Shown here piece after piece: positions 37,432-51,143 of a DNA stretch of 64,000 nt (position 1 is the first letter of the stretch; each line of letters begins with the position of its first letter). The stretch is from assembly GCF_002994745.2 (NCBI RefSeq), contig NC_037090.1:23820001-23884000 (forward strand). Direction: 5' to 3'. The notes below the pieces were generated by a model. It was not told the DNA's origin, searched no databases, and was given only the letters and a program-made list of their open reading frames with translations. This DNA is from Rosa chinensis (taxonomy: Eukaryota; Streptophyta; Magnoliopsida; Rosales; Rosaceae). The position numbers were made by a program, and so were the translations under genes.

Positions 37432-38518
37432 GTCTTTAATGTTTAAAAACTTATGTAATGTTTAATCATAACTACTGATGGTTTCTATAGGGAAGCAACC
37501 TTATTGTCTTCCTTTAATTACAACAAATTAATAAGGGCTTCTATAAATGAAATAGCCCTAAGCCAAGTTCATTTTTTATGAAATCCTTCTTATGACGACC
37601 ATGGATTCCATCATCATTAGCTTTGCTTCATGCACGATGGATTTAATGAGGATTGGAAGCAATCTAGTTCAAAAATATCCCAATCCTATTTGCTGGGCAA
37701 GCCTCTGACCTGTAAGAAATTTGAAGGGGTTGATCATTGCTTTTAATTTCAACGAATCTGGGTGATAGACAAACCATTTCGGATTCAAAAGAAGCTAGTT
37801 GATCAATTTGTATCTTATTTTTTATTGTCTTGCCACCCTCACTCGTTACTTAGCAATTTTTTGTACCGAGTTATGGTCCTACTTGGGTGTTTGGATTCTT
37901 CACTGATCCTAAGTGGCAGTTTACTTACGGACTAGTTCACAAAAAGTCGACAAGCTTAGATAATGGTTTTTGTTGAAATTAGTAATTATGTTGGTTATGT
38001 CGTTCGCAAGACTAAGTTTGGTGAAATTTCTTCTATAAGCTGCTTAAGCAGTACTTGTTTTGTATCACAATTACGTACCCGGCATGAGGTAGGTATGTAA
38101 AAGATGATTTTACCTAGAAGAGCAAGGTGTTCTATTGATGATAGACACGCTTAAAGCAAGCATTAGATCTTACTTAATGAGCAGTGTTTATGAAGTTTAA
38201 TTGTTACTCGGCCCTCAGGTATATGAGTCTAGTCTTGGAAACTGATTATGTGCCTATTTGGGCTTTATCAATGAAAAAATATATATTTTTCTAAAAATAG
38301 AAAAAAGAAAAAAGAAGAAGAAGAGAAAACACTAAGAAAAGAAATCAATAAAAGATCTGTAACTGAAAAACAGAACCATTCAATAAAATTCGGGAATCTG
38401 ATACGCGGGCCCAATCACATTTTATAACTGAATTTTCTTTTCAAGTATTCATTTTTATTTCGAAAAGAAGATGCGAAATAAATAAGTAGAGAGTCTTGCT
38501 CTGTTTCTGTGAGAGTGA

Positions 38519-40513
<1,995 letters not shown>

Positions 40514-42121
40514 ATATAATCTTATTATTGTACCTATTGATCGGTTCAGGCAAACTCTTTCGTGAAGGCTTTATCGAGTCTTGATACTCTTAAAACTTTT
40601 GAGTTGCATTACATGGCAGAAAACTTGTTTTAAAGTGAGTTAATGTGGACATAAGTATTGGTGTTACATATTGCACTTTTACCTTTCTGCTCTGTTATGT
40701 TCACTGTCAATGCACTCTTGCTTTTATTTATACTAGGTTAGCTTCACTTGGGCAACAAATTTTATCATTCCTTATTACAAATATTTTCTGCTTGTGGATG
40801 ATCTATAAACCATGGTGGCGTGTGCTCGATATGATACATGTGTGTCAGGAAATTAGATGAAGTATACTTTTCAGAAGGAACGTGATAATTTCTCGAAGTA
40901 ATGTGATAACTCTGCCCTAGTGATTATCAATCTAAGAAGAGGAGCTGTTGTCACACTGGAAAAGTCTAGCTACGCACATTCCAAACAGGCTGTTTAGAGT
41001 TGAAAGTATGTGATTCAGCATTGACATTCTCAGAGATGGCAGACTGAAATGATTCTGCAATGGAATTTTAACAGTATAGCAATCTGGGCAATCGAAATCA
41101 CACAGATCTGTTGTTAACTTTTGGTTAATAACACAAGTTTTGTCCTCATGTTTGTTGCGATCTAAAGTTGGCCTCAGATGAGGTTACAACTTGGCACATG
41201 ACAGAAACATGTAATATTTTAGAATGGTGAGAGTGATTGTTGATGGTAAGCACAGCTGCACAGAGAGCATACGTAACATTCACTGTATCAAATTAAAGAC
41301 TAGAAATTTAACATGACTGCTCGTGGTCATTTTTAGAAGTAGACCAATAGAGCTGAACTTCTATTTGGAAAAGTTGGTCATGCTCTCTCACACAAGCAGC
41401 AGACATTTTTACCGGCATTGGCATCTGTATAACACATTAGATTACAAGCTTTCCATTTTTTTCTTCAGGCACAGAAATCTTCCAGCTATGGAACTAATCC
41501 TTCAATCCTTCTCGAAACCCAGAAATTCGTCGACACTTATTATCAGGACCACTGAGCACGTTGAGTGCGACTTGTCCCCTTTTTCCTTCAGCCCAGTCTT
41601 CCAGCTGGTTGCAGAAAGATCTGAAAGATTTCACATCTTTCCAAGTCAAGCTTGTGTGGAAAGACTTCCGAGTCAAGCTTGTGTAGAAAGACTTCCGAGT
41701 CAAGCTTGTGTAGAAAGACTTCCACACAAGTGTCATCGGTCACCTTGTCAATCTCAAAACCAAGTAGAGTAGGTCTGGATTATTGCCAAAGCCCTGGCCT
41801 TGCCTACAAAATCGCAGATAGATAGGAGAAGACTTCAAAGTCAATCCAACTACAATTCTCAGAAATTTGAATCCGCTACCTATCAGAACTCAATGTACGG
41901 CGAAACTTGTTGGAACCTCAAAGCACGCATCTACTTTCATCACATTCTGGAAATTGCAGATAGATAGGAGAAGACTTGAAACTCAAGCCAATCACAGATT
42001 ATCTCATGGAGGCAATTTTTTTTTTTTTCCCCAATTTCAATTACCTTCTAAAAGCAACCATCAACACTTGGTTAAAGCCCTCACTGCATTTGTGCTTGTG
42101 TCTAAAAATTTGTTAAAAGAA
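40514..42121. other. Spacer with part of the segmental duplication
   Basis: 40514-40860 and 41300-41760 match 51144-51480 and 51660-51810. A 27-bp unit (AGTCAAGCTTGTGTAGAAAG core) is repeated three times at 41644-41724. An RLP-promoter-like module lies near 41935-42060. No gene is seen. Confidence 0.6.
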
Positions 42122-42480
42122 ATGACAATTTTTTACCTCCATCTCTTCCTTTTGCTAATGGTTGAAGAGTGAAGATCCCACGTCAAGAAAGCGAAAATAA
42201 AAATTCAACTCACAAGTGGCTGACTTATTCCTAGTTGTACCGAGACATTTTGACTTAACATCTAACACCTAATAGAGACATTAATATCGGTGCGGCAGTA
42301 AGCCATGTACCACGCTTATCATTGCTTGTGTTGCTAACCTAGCCCAGCAACAATCATCGTTCCATTTCAAGAAAAGTCTCATATTAGATTCTTCTTCTTC
42401 TTCTTGCAAGCTCATAACTTGGAATTCAAGTACCGACTGCTGGTGCTGTTCTTGGCTAGGGGTAAGTTGCCCCTGAGTTA
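42122..42480 (+). pseudogene. Relic receptor-like protein, N-terminal piece only
   Basis: A decayed signal peptide (MTIFYLHLFLLLMVEE, then stop) at 42122-42172 matches the RLP starts at 43145 and 53006. At 42352-42477 the next segment reads SFHFKKSLILDSSSSS, then LITWNSSTDC and SWLG, followed by a stop. It is the LRR N-cap of the same family. The rest of the gene is gone. Confidence 0.72.
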
Positions 42481-43144
42481 TAAAATGTACTTATTATCTA
42501 GTAAATTCTCAACATATATACTAAATAACTGAAAAGAAGGAATGTTCTTATTACCTTTGAGCTTTCATCGACCAGCTTAAGTAGCTCTGTATTATTGTAG
42601 GGATGAAACTTCGGTCACTTTCAGACTCATTCCAGCCTTCCCCACATTCAACCTATTCCCAAGTCCTGAATTCCCATTGCTGTGCAATAATAATATCCAA
42701 GGAAGAAACTTCAAACTATGGAAGGCATTTCTCCATTTCCTGCTGTATATGACTGTCGGCCAGACTGAGACAGTCAGAACCAAGTCTTCCGAATACGCCA
42801 CAAATACACCAGACTGAGACATCAATAATTGCTTTGAATGTATTGACTCATTCATTCTCAAATACACCACAAAAAAAACCATAAAGAAAATAAATTGCTA
42901 CAATTGTAGCCATCAAAATAATTGATCATGAGAAATACCTCTTTCCCAGCGTCTCAGTTTTCTTGGAAGTTGCCCATCGATAGAGAGGAAGGACTTCAAA
43001 GTCAAGGCTGGCACATATATTATGGACGCAATTTCCAATTCCATGTCCTATTAAAAGCCACCACCAGTCCACAACCATTACCAGTTCCCAATTATCACTT
43101 TCCCACGCTACATTTGTGCCTGCGTCTAAACCTTTGCTTAAAAC
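42481..43144 (+). promoter_or_regulatory. Upstream region of the intact RLP
   Basis: The block at about 42935-43140 (TTTTCTTGGAAGTTGCC, then AGGACTTCAAAGTCAAG) is shared with 52800-53005 upstream of the second RLP and loosely with 41935-42120. It was copied with the genes. Its role as promoter is inferred. Confidence 0.5.
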
Positions 43145-46100
43145 ATGCCCACTCTGTTCCTCCATTTCTTCCTTTTCTTATTCACTACCACTGTTACTAA
43201 CGTCGTCCCCGCAGTTCACAGCAACTGTATTGAAGACCAGAAACAATCATTGCTCCATTTCAAGAATAGTCTTGTATTTTATTCTTCCTCTTACTCCAAG
43301 CTTATCACATGGAATTCGAGTACCGACTGCTGTTCTTGGCTGGGTGTAACTTGCAGCACTAATGGGCGTGTTGTCGGACTTGACCTCAACAGCGAGTATA
43401 TCTCATGCAACATTGACAAGTCCAGCAGTCTGTTCCAACTTCAACATCTTCAGAGCCTCAATTTGGCCCATAACAACTTCAATGACTCTTCAATTCCATC
43501 TGCAATCGGAAAGCTTGCAAATTTGAGGTATTTGAATTTAAGTAAAGCTTTTTTTTTTGGGCAAATTCCCATTGAGGTTGCACGCTTGACAAGGTTGAAG
43601 GTTCTTGATCTCTCTATCTATTACTCGAGTAGGGAGTTAAAACTTGAGAAGCCGAATTTAGGCACTTTAATCCAGAACCTTACCGAGCTTACGGAGTTAA
43701 ATCTTGGTCGTATAAACCTATCGGCTGAGGGATCTCTATGGAGCCAAACCATATCATCTTCACTTCCAAAGCTGAGTCAGTTGACCTTGTCCTACTGTGA
43801 TCTTTCAGGCCCTATTCATGAATCATTTGCCAGGCTGCATTCTCTATCCATGTTAATATTGGATGGAAACTACATCTCTGCTCCGGTTCCAAAATTCTTT
43901 GCTAATTTTTCAAGCTTGATTTCCTTGAGTCTCACTGATTGTACCTTGCATGGAGCATTTCCCAAAGAGATATTCCAGGTACCTACACTACAGTCTGCTG
44001 ACCTGTCAATTAATTCAGAGCTTCGTGGTTCCTTACCGGAGTTTCCAAAGAATGGATCTCTCGAATCCCTACATCTATCCAGGACCAAGTTTTCAGGAGG
44101 CTTGCCGGACTCTATTGGCAACCTTAAATTGCTGTCTAAATTAGATCTTTCAGATTGCAATTTCACAGGAGCAGTTCCAAAGTCACTGGCAAACCTAACA
44201 CAATTGTGGTCTTTGGACTTGTCATCCAACAAGTTTTCTAGTCCGATTAATTCTATTCAATGGGACAAACTCATCAAGCTTGAGCATCTCGACTTGTCCT
44301 ACAATCTACTCCACGGGAGTATTCCATTGTCTCCCTTTTCTATTCCCTTGCTGCAGAGCTTACTACTTCAGGGAAATCACTTCTCTGGTCAATTGCTTGA
44401 ATTTTCTAATGTCTCTTCATACTTGCTGTACGAATTTGATTTGAGTAGCAACAATTTGGAAGGATCAATACCCGTGTCTATCTTTAATCTTCCGATGCTT
44501 GGTTCCTTTAACCTTTCTTCAAACAACTTGAGCGGTTTTCCTTTTTATGGCCTTCAGGAGTCGAGAAATCTTTCTTCTCTTGATCTATCCTTCAATAGCT
44601 TGTTGTTCAATCATAATGGTACCAACTCATCACTGCACTCCCCCCAGATACAGAGGCTGAATTTGGCTTCTAACAAGTTGAAAACATTCCCAAGTTTCCC
44701 GAAAAATCAATCTTATTTAACCGAATTGGACCTTTCAGACAACCAGATTCCAGGTCAGATACCCAATTGGATTTGGGAGCTTCCTCTGATCAATACTCTA
44801 AATCTATGTTGTAACAAGTTGGTAAGTCTAGAAGCTCCTTTACTTGGTTCTACTTCTACTTACAATCTGGAGAAACTTGATCTTCACTCAAACCAGATTC
44901 AGGGACAAATACCATTGTTTCTAAGTGGTAGTTATTTGGATTACTCAGGAAATAATTTCAGCTCTAGTATACCAACTAACATTGGTGATTTCATTTATCC
45001 CACGGGCTACCTTTCTCTTTCAAGCAGTAACTTGTATGGGGAAATTCCAAAATCAATATGCGATGCAAGTCATGTAATTCTTGATCTCTCTAATAACTCT
45101 TTGAGTGGAACCATTCCCCAATGCTTGACTCAGACATCTTCGCTTAAAGTCCTTGATCTGAGGAGAAACAATCTTACTGGATCTATCCCCGATACTTTTC
45201 TTGAAGGTTGTGGTTTGGAAACTCTAGCTCTGGGCAGAAATCAGATACAAGGTCAATTTCCAAAATCTCTAGCCAATTGTTCAACCTTACAGGTTTTAGA
45301 CCTTGGAATCAATCAAATAACAGATGCCTTTCCCTGCCCGTTGAAGACCATATCCACCATGCGTGTTCTTATGTTGCGATCCAACAAATTTTATGGACCC
45401 ATTGGATGTCCTGAGACCAATGGCACCTGGCCGAAGCTTCAAATCATAGACTTAGCTCATAACAGTTTCAATGGTGAAATACCAGGTACATCATTGACAA
45501 CATGGCGGGCAATGATGGTTAATGGAGATGATGACCGAAATTACCTTGGCTTTTTTTGGTCACAAGATGGTAGATTTGGGTTCGCTATGAGTTATGAAGA
45601 TGCAGTAACAGCTACAAGCAAAGGTCTAGATATGGATCTTGAAAAAATTTTATCAAGCTTCACTTCGATTGACTTCTCTGCTAACGAGTTCAACGGAACA
45701 ATACCCAAGGAAATGGGCCAACTGAGATCATTACATGTCCTCAATCTGTCCAGTAATGCTTTCACAGGCGAAATCCCATCATCCTTTGGTAACATGAGAA
45801 GCATAGAGTCCTTAGACCTCTCACAGAACCACCTGAGCGGCCAAATTCCACCGCAGCTTGCAACTCTCACTTTCCTTTCGTGGTTGAATGTCTCATATAA
45901 TCAACTGACGGGAAGAATCCCAACCAGCACTCAGTTTTCAACATTTCCAAATACCTCCTTCGAGGGTAACAAAGGATTATGGGGGCCTCCTCTGACAGCA
46001 ATCGTATTGCCACCTCCAACGTTAAATGGAAGCTCAAGTAATCCGAATTCTGGAGATGAGATTGATTGGAATGTTATCAGTGTTGAAATTGGATTTACAT

Positions 46101-46276
46101 GTGGGTTTGGAATTGCGGTCGGGTCACTTTTGTTTTGCAAGAGATGGAGGAAATGGTACTACAGAGCGATGTTTAACATCCTGTTCAAGATATTCCCTCA
46201 GCTGGAACATAGATTTGGTAATCACAGAAGGCATGTTTACATAAATCAAAGGTATTGGAGACGATTAAATGGTTAG
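43145..46276 (+). CDS. LRR receptor-like protein (Cf/Ve type), intact, single exon
   Basis: 1043 residues without intron. A signal peptide (MPTLFLHFFLFLFTTTVTNV) precedes a Cys-paired LRR cap (NCIEDQKQSLLHFK ... STDCCSWLGVTC). Then come many extracellular plant-type LRRs (LxxLxxLxLSxNxLxGxIP). A non-LRR island sits near residues 790-840 (MMVNGDDDRNYLGF ... SYEDAVTATSKGLDMDLEKI). The last LRRs follow (LRSLHVLNLSSNAFTGEIPS), then one membrane helix near 981-998 (GFTCGFGIAVGSLLF, with GxxxG spacing) and a short basic tail. There is no kinase domain. Such proteins act at the plasma membrane with SOBIR1/BAK1-type kinases and often sense pathogen molecules (known for the family). The ligand is unknown. 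It is duplicated at 53006-56209. Confidence 0.93.
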   Translation: MPTLFLHFFLFLFTTTVTNVVPAVHSNCIEDQKQSLLHFKNSLVFYSSSYSKLITWNSSTDCCSWLGVTCSTNGRVVGLDLNSEYISCNIDKSSSLFQLQHLQSLNLAHNNFNDSSIPSAIGKLANLRYLNLSKAFFFGQIPIEVARLTRLKVLDLSIYYSSRELKLEKPNLGTLIQNLTELTELNLGRINLSAEGSLWSQTISSSLPKLSQLTLSYCDLSGPIHESFARLHSLSMLILDGNYISAPVPKFFANFSSLISLSLTDCTLHGAFPKEIFQVPTLQSADLSINSELRGSLPEFPKNGSLESLHLSRTKFSGGLPDSIGNLKLLSKLDLSDCNFTGAVPKSLANLTQLWSLDLSSNKFSSPINSIQWDKLIKLEHLDLSYNLLHGSIPLSPFSIPLLQSLLLQGNHFSGQLLEFSNVSSYLLYEFDLSSNNLEGSIPVSIFNLPMLGSFNLSSNNLSGFPFYGLQESRNLSSLDLSFNSLLFNHNGTNSSLHSPQIQRLNLASNKLKTFPSFPKNQSYLTELDLSDNQIPGQIPNWIWELPLINTLNLCCNKLVSLEAPLLGSTSTYNLEKLDLHSNQIQGQIPLFLSGSYLDYSGNNFSSSIPTNIGDFIYPTGYLSLSSSNLYGEIPKSICDASHVILDLSNNSLSGTIPQCLTQTSSLKVLDLRRNNLTGSIPDTFLEGCGLETLALGRNQIQGQFPKSLANCSTLQVLDLGINQITDAFPCPLKTISTMRVLMLRSNKFYGPIGCPETNGTWPKLQIIDLAHNSFNGEIPGTSLTTWRAMMVNGDDDRNYLGFFWSQDGRFGFAMSYEDAVTATSKGLDMDLEKILSSFTSIDFSANEFNGTIPKEMGQLRSLHVLNLSSNAFTGEIPSSFGNMRSIESLDLSQNHLSGQIPPQLATLTFLSWLNVSYNQLTGRIPTSTQFSTFPNTSFEGNKGLWGPPLTAIVLPPPTLNGSSSNPNSGDEIDWNVISVEIGFTCGFGIAVGSLLFCKRWRKWYYRAMFNILFKIFPQLEHRFGNHRRHVYINQRYWRRLNG

Positions 46277-47053
46277 GCAGACCAAGCATGCAGCTCTACT
46301 CCATTGTGCTGGAGACTCCCCTGGTGTTTTTCCTCCGTATTTTCATCACATGATTATAATGTAATTATTTTTTTTTCTTCTGTCGTAATGCTTTTTTTTT
46401 TTTTTGGGTCTGGTGTTGTAATCTATGTTGTAATCGTTCTTGCAATGTAATCGCTTTACGTTTTTAACATTTATGAAATATTGTTTAGTGTGAGCAGGTA
46501 ATTGCTCTGTTTTGTGATTGTTTTCAAATATCCAACCATCCGTACAAGGTTAGTGCCAAGATTTTCTTTTTCTGATCAAGAGCCCAAGAACACTGGAAAG
46601 CTACGGCCCAAAAGGCCCGTCACTGTACATAAGAAATACCACTCAGTAGTTGCTCGCGACATAAGAAATCAACCCTCTCTCTGCACTTGCTCTCTCATCT
46701 TTTCTGTCTCTCATGTTGGTTCGATTTTGTTTTCAGTGTTTGTTTTTGAGTTGGTTCTGTATTTGTTTTGGAAAATTTGGCACTTCAAATTGGAGCATAA
46801 AAAGGCTTAAATCTTGTTTGCTGAGGGCTAAGAAATCTGAAGCTGATTGCCTATCTCTATTATTTCAAATTTCCTAGGTTGGGTTTGGTATTTCTGATGG
46901 GTATGTGATTTCTGGGCCATTCAATATTCTATGTATTTGAAAATTGAATTAGTTAGACAAAGAATTGATGATAAAAACTTGTTTATACAGACACTTATGA
47001 GTTTTTTACTTATTATCATAATTTTTGTCATGTCTTCACTGTTTCGCTTATAG
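46277..47053. other. 3' flank of the RLP
   Basis: T-rich; no exon I can support. The end of duplication unit 1 lies near 46400. Confidence 0.4.
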
Positions 47054-47438
47054 ATTGCTCATATGAAGAAAGAGATAGATGCTATTCGTTCTAAAGACGT
47101 CTCTCAAGGTAGATTGACTCAAGGGCAACAAACTCAGATCTCGCGAAATGAACAAAGAACAGAACAGGTAAAAAATATTCCTCAGAACCTATTTGCCAAC
47201 CTTTACTGGTAGTTGAGAAATGGGGAAGATCTGTTTCATCTTCAGTCTTGGAGGCAGGATGGTAGTGACCCTTCTGGTTAACACGTTATTTTTAATATTC
47301 TTACAGATTCTGGATGAGCTTGAAAATTTGGAAGAGACGCTGAATGAGAGTACGTATTCAAGAAAGTTTAGGTGCACGTGTTGGGAAGCTATCTCATGAT
47401 AAGAAGAAAGCAATTGAAGAAGAAGAAGAACTTTTGAG
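47054..47438 (+). pseudogene. Kanadaptin-like (FHA-domain protein) fragment, frameshifted
   Basis: Exon-like pieces 47054-47167 (MKKEIDAIRSKDVSQGRLTQ, then QISRNEQRTEQ) and 47307-47438 (ILDELENLEETLNES, then IQESLGARVGKLSHDKKK) have correct splice borders. They read like the coiled-coil region of plant SMAD/FHA kanadaptin-like proteins (from memory). Between ES and IQES four bases break the frame. No FHA domain or remaining exons are present. Confidence 0.5.
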
Positions 47439-48021
47439 GTACTTAACTAATGAGAATTACCTATGTAAAAGTATTGCACTTTTAGGTTTGGAAGACACTC
47501 AAGTACTCACATTTCCAAGATTGGACTATATAAATTCTACTATTGATCAGCTATTCATATTAGACTCTGAAACTGTAGTCTTAAATTCCTAATCATCATG
47601 GTTAACTCTTAATTTAGCTATGTAAATGCCATACATCATTTGCTATGGTGCTAATTACACCGTAAGCTTTTCCTATTCTTTACCTTCTTCTCCACATATA
47701 TATGCAGATTGTAAATTTGATATCTGAAAGTTGCTTTGTTGCTTAATATTTGGATACGATAAGTATTGTCGTAGCTATATATATTGTTTAATTTATTGTT
47801 TGGAGGACGTAACACGTCATTTAGTTCCTTAAGCCAGGAATGCAATATTAATGCATTTGAAGTTGCAAGTTTTGACTTTTGACTATTGAGTTTTGGATTA
47901 TCCTTTAACAAAATAAGCTTATTCTTGTAGAATATTGTGCTAATGTTATCAATATCTGATTTGATCTCTATTATTTCCTTGTAATTTATTTTTAACAAAG
48001 TTTCATGTTTATTTTATATAG

Positions 48022-49239
48022 ACGGCTGATGTGCTTCCAAGCTTGGAAGAACAGGAAGTGCGTCAACTGTACCCAAAAGGCCCAAATATTGGTACGTCTA
48101 TCTCCAGGCTAGTTTAATCGTTCACTTTTTCTTTCTTTCTTTCTTTACTTTGTTTTATTGTTTTGTTTGAGAAGAAAGAATCTTTATTAAGACAAAAGCT
48201 TTAGTGTACATGCAGTGGACAGGTAGTTCACACTAGTTTAGTGTTTGTGTCCTGTGAAAAAACTACGTCTGACACGTAGGAGTTGATTTGAACATCTTGA
48301 TTCAATCACCTATATAGCAGATTCTCCTTAGGGTCAGTGGAATTAGGTAATTAGTATTTTTAATAAAAAAAAGTTAATAAGACTCTTCTCTGGTAAGCTG
48401 GGACATAGATACTATGTTGGGAATCTTCACTTTGTGTTATGAGGCTGAGAGGTATTCAAATATGTTACATATATAGAAAATTCTTGGCAGGAACTATTCA
48501 ATGTAAAGGCAAGAGAAGTAGCAACCTTTAAGAAATGTTCATCCACATCTCCAACTTATTAACCTAGTTTTTCTAGCCTTTGGGAATGCACACACCCATA
48601 CTAACTATTTTTGTCTTGACAGATCAGGTATTGATGGCCAAACTATGATTACCAGAAATAAGGAACTTCTGGGGAATGTATGAATTTCTTGACTACTTGC
48701 GGGTATTGCTATAGTTGTTTTGTCTGGTTTAGTTAGACTTTGAGATAATTCTCTACAAGAAACGAATAGGAAGTTAGGAACTGCAAGTTTGTATGTTGGT
48801 GTTTATTCCAGTTTTATATGTATGTATGTTAGTACTTGATTGTTTTTGCCCTTTTTTTTTTTTGGGCTGTCCCCCACTTTTCCATTCTGATAAAAGTTGT
48901 ACTATGTTTTAGATTTTAAGAAGGAATTGAGGTCCCTTAACAGAGAATTGCAGCTGCACATTTTTGAACTTGCTGATATTCTTGTGGAGAGACCATCACA
49001 ATATGCAAGGAGAGTGGAAGAAATATCTCTTATATTCCAGAACTTGCATCATCGTCTGAACTCATTGCGGCCCCATCAGGTATGATATATTGGGTCTTAT
49101 AATATAAGCTGTTGGGTTGTTATACGGGACTACTTTTCTTATATTTTTATGTCTTTATCATGCAGGCTAGGGTAACACTAATTCACATTCTAGAACTTCA
49201 GACAAAACGACATAAACAAGCTGTTGAGGATATACAGAG
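48022..49239 (+). pseudogene. MED7: Mediator subunit 7 (MED7) gene fragment
   Basis: Three exons with GT-AG borders: 48022-48091 (ADVLPSLEEQEVRQLYPKGP), 48913-49079 (DFKKELRSLNRELQLHIFEL ... RRVEEISLIFQNLHHRLNSL) and 49166-49239 (ARVTLIHILELQTKRHKQAV). They match the body of plant MED7, a middle-module Mediator subunit. The Pro-rich N-terminal part and the C-terminal end (usually RREEAQ...) are missing. The remaining frame is open, which suggests a fairly recent copy. It lies between the two units of the RUB1-RLP duplication. Confidence 0.82.
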
Positions 49240-50252
49240 GTATGCTTTCAACAATTACTGACAAGCTTAATGCGCATTTGACGCTGAAATATTCTACTTT
49301 ATTTTTAAAACAATTAAAAGATAATTGTTTTGCCAGTTGGGACTTTAAATGAAGGGTATAGCTTCTGTGGCCTTTTTGATAGAGTAAGAGAGTAAGATTT
49401 CCTGAAGTTTTGCAAAGATATGTTTAATCATTCTCTGGTCTTAATGGTGTTTGGTTACCATAAAAATGAAAACTAAAACCTGCCTATTTGTTTCTTGTTT
49501 GCTTTAAGGTTTACTTGTAGCTGGTGGTGTGATAAACCCTTTTGCAAAGACTTATTTTTGTTCCCCACAGTCTGTATGCAACCTGCCTTACTTCAGAACT
49601 TTGCTTATTGATCTCAAGGTGTCATTTGAGTTGGTGCCAACAGGTGACATGTTTCTTTAACAAACTTTTTTCTTGAAAGTGTTCCTGTCGATATATGGAG
49701 CCACCAACAGTTGGACACTGGTGCATCTCTTATGTTGAAATAGGGAGTGCTCATGTATGTTCCTACTCAATGGTCAGAGCACCTTAAACAGTTTCATCTA
49801 ATACCTTTAGGGAGGGTCATGGAATCCCACTGGTCAAAGTTTCTCGGACAGACAGTTGCATCTAGTACCTTCATGCTTTTATAGGAAAGTAGTCCATCTA
49901 GCTGTTATTGAATGGTATCCAAGCATTAATTCAGATGGCATGGATAGATGGAGGATAGATTAGATTAATTTCAAGTGTCATAGTAGTATTCTGTTCTATC
50001 ACTCTGAAACTTTTACTTATCTAATATCAATTGCAGTGAATTCTGACAAACTCAACCCATTAGTTACACTCAACCCTACTGCAAAAATGTTATCATTTTG
50101 TGATAAGGCAGTACGTGTTGGTTTTTGGTATGTTTGATAGACTATTGACATTAAATGGAGTCCACCTTAATATGGTGGGGTGACTTGGTGTTGTCCATTT
50201 TGCGTCCATTGTAACATTGTAACACAGACCTAGGTACTACTAATCCATCATC
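49240..50252. other. Spacer up to the duplication breakpoint
   Basis: No exon is recognised. Homology to unit 1 starts abruptly near 50253 within a RUB1 codon stretch. Confidence 0.5.
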
Positions 50253-51143
50253 ATTGACCAAATCAAGGAAATGGTTGAGGAGAAAGAGGGAATTCCTCCA
50301 GTGCAACAAAGGTACTTGTTTCTCTTTCTTCTCATATTCAATCTATCTAAAGTAATAAGTTACTTAAACTTGAGTTATGTCTGGTTTTGTACTTTTATGA
50401 GTTTATCTAGTATGCATTACATGTTAATAAATTGAACTCTTAGTTTAGTTGTTTTTCATGCCTTTTATCATCCCTGCAAATATTACATTGTTTTTGCTTT
50501 GCTGCCTGTGGAGTTTCTATGAATTGAAAAAGAAGAAAAATGAATAATCTGTTCCATACTTTGAGCCTTTGTTTTGAATGAGGCAATGAGTAATGCATTG
50601 GTTAGTGTTTGGTTGTCTTTCACCACTATTGGAAGTTGTATTAGCATTGACTTATTCTTTACTTTCAAAAGGCTGTCATGGTTTTCCATAGAACTTAGAT
50701 TTGTTCAGTGGCCAAGATTATTTGTCCACTGACGTTTGGTGGAGTTATGGTTGACTTAATTTCTATTCCTGTTTGGGAGTATTAGGTGCTCTGTATGATT
50801 TGAATCTTGGGTACCATGTAATCGGTATATTTGCATATTAGCTTGACAACTGTTTTGGGATATCAACTGCATTTTGTGTTTAATAGCTTAAGAAGACTTG
50901 CTAGAATAAAGTCTTATTAATCAGCATTATTGGTGCGTTATTATTCTCTGTCTTCGTTAATATTTTCATGTGTATATGATACTGGCCAATTTTCAAGAGA
51001 TCAGCATCTAATGAGTTTGAAATGCCCACAGGCTGATTTATACTGGCAAGCAGCTTGGAGTTGACAAAACTGCAAAAGACTACAACATTGAGGGTGGCTT
51101 TGTCCTTCATTTAGTGCTCGCACTACGTGGTGGTAGTCTATAA
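50253..51143 (+). pseudogene. RUB1: 5'-truncated RUB1 copy
   Basis: Exon parts 50253-50311 ([20 protein letters not shown]) and 51032-51143 ([20 protein letters not shown] ... LALRGGSL) keep the intron position of the gene at 38552 and have no stop. The ubiquitin half, the promoter and the first part of RUB1 are absent. It is the left edge of duplication unit 2. Confidence 0.9.

Noticed and set aside
41323..41772. 149-codon frame
   Set aside because: Its tail is only the translated 27-bp repeat; the region matches non-coding sequence in duplication unit 2.
42592..42882. Minus-strand 96-codon frame between RLP relic and RLP
   Set aside because: Not conserved in the second unit and no recognisable motif.
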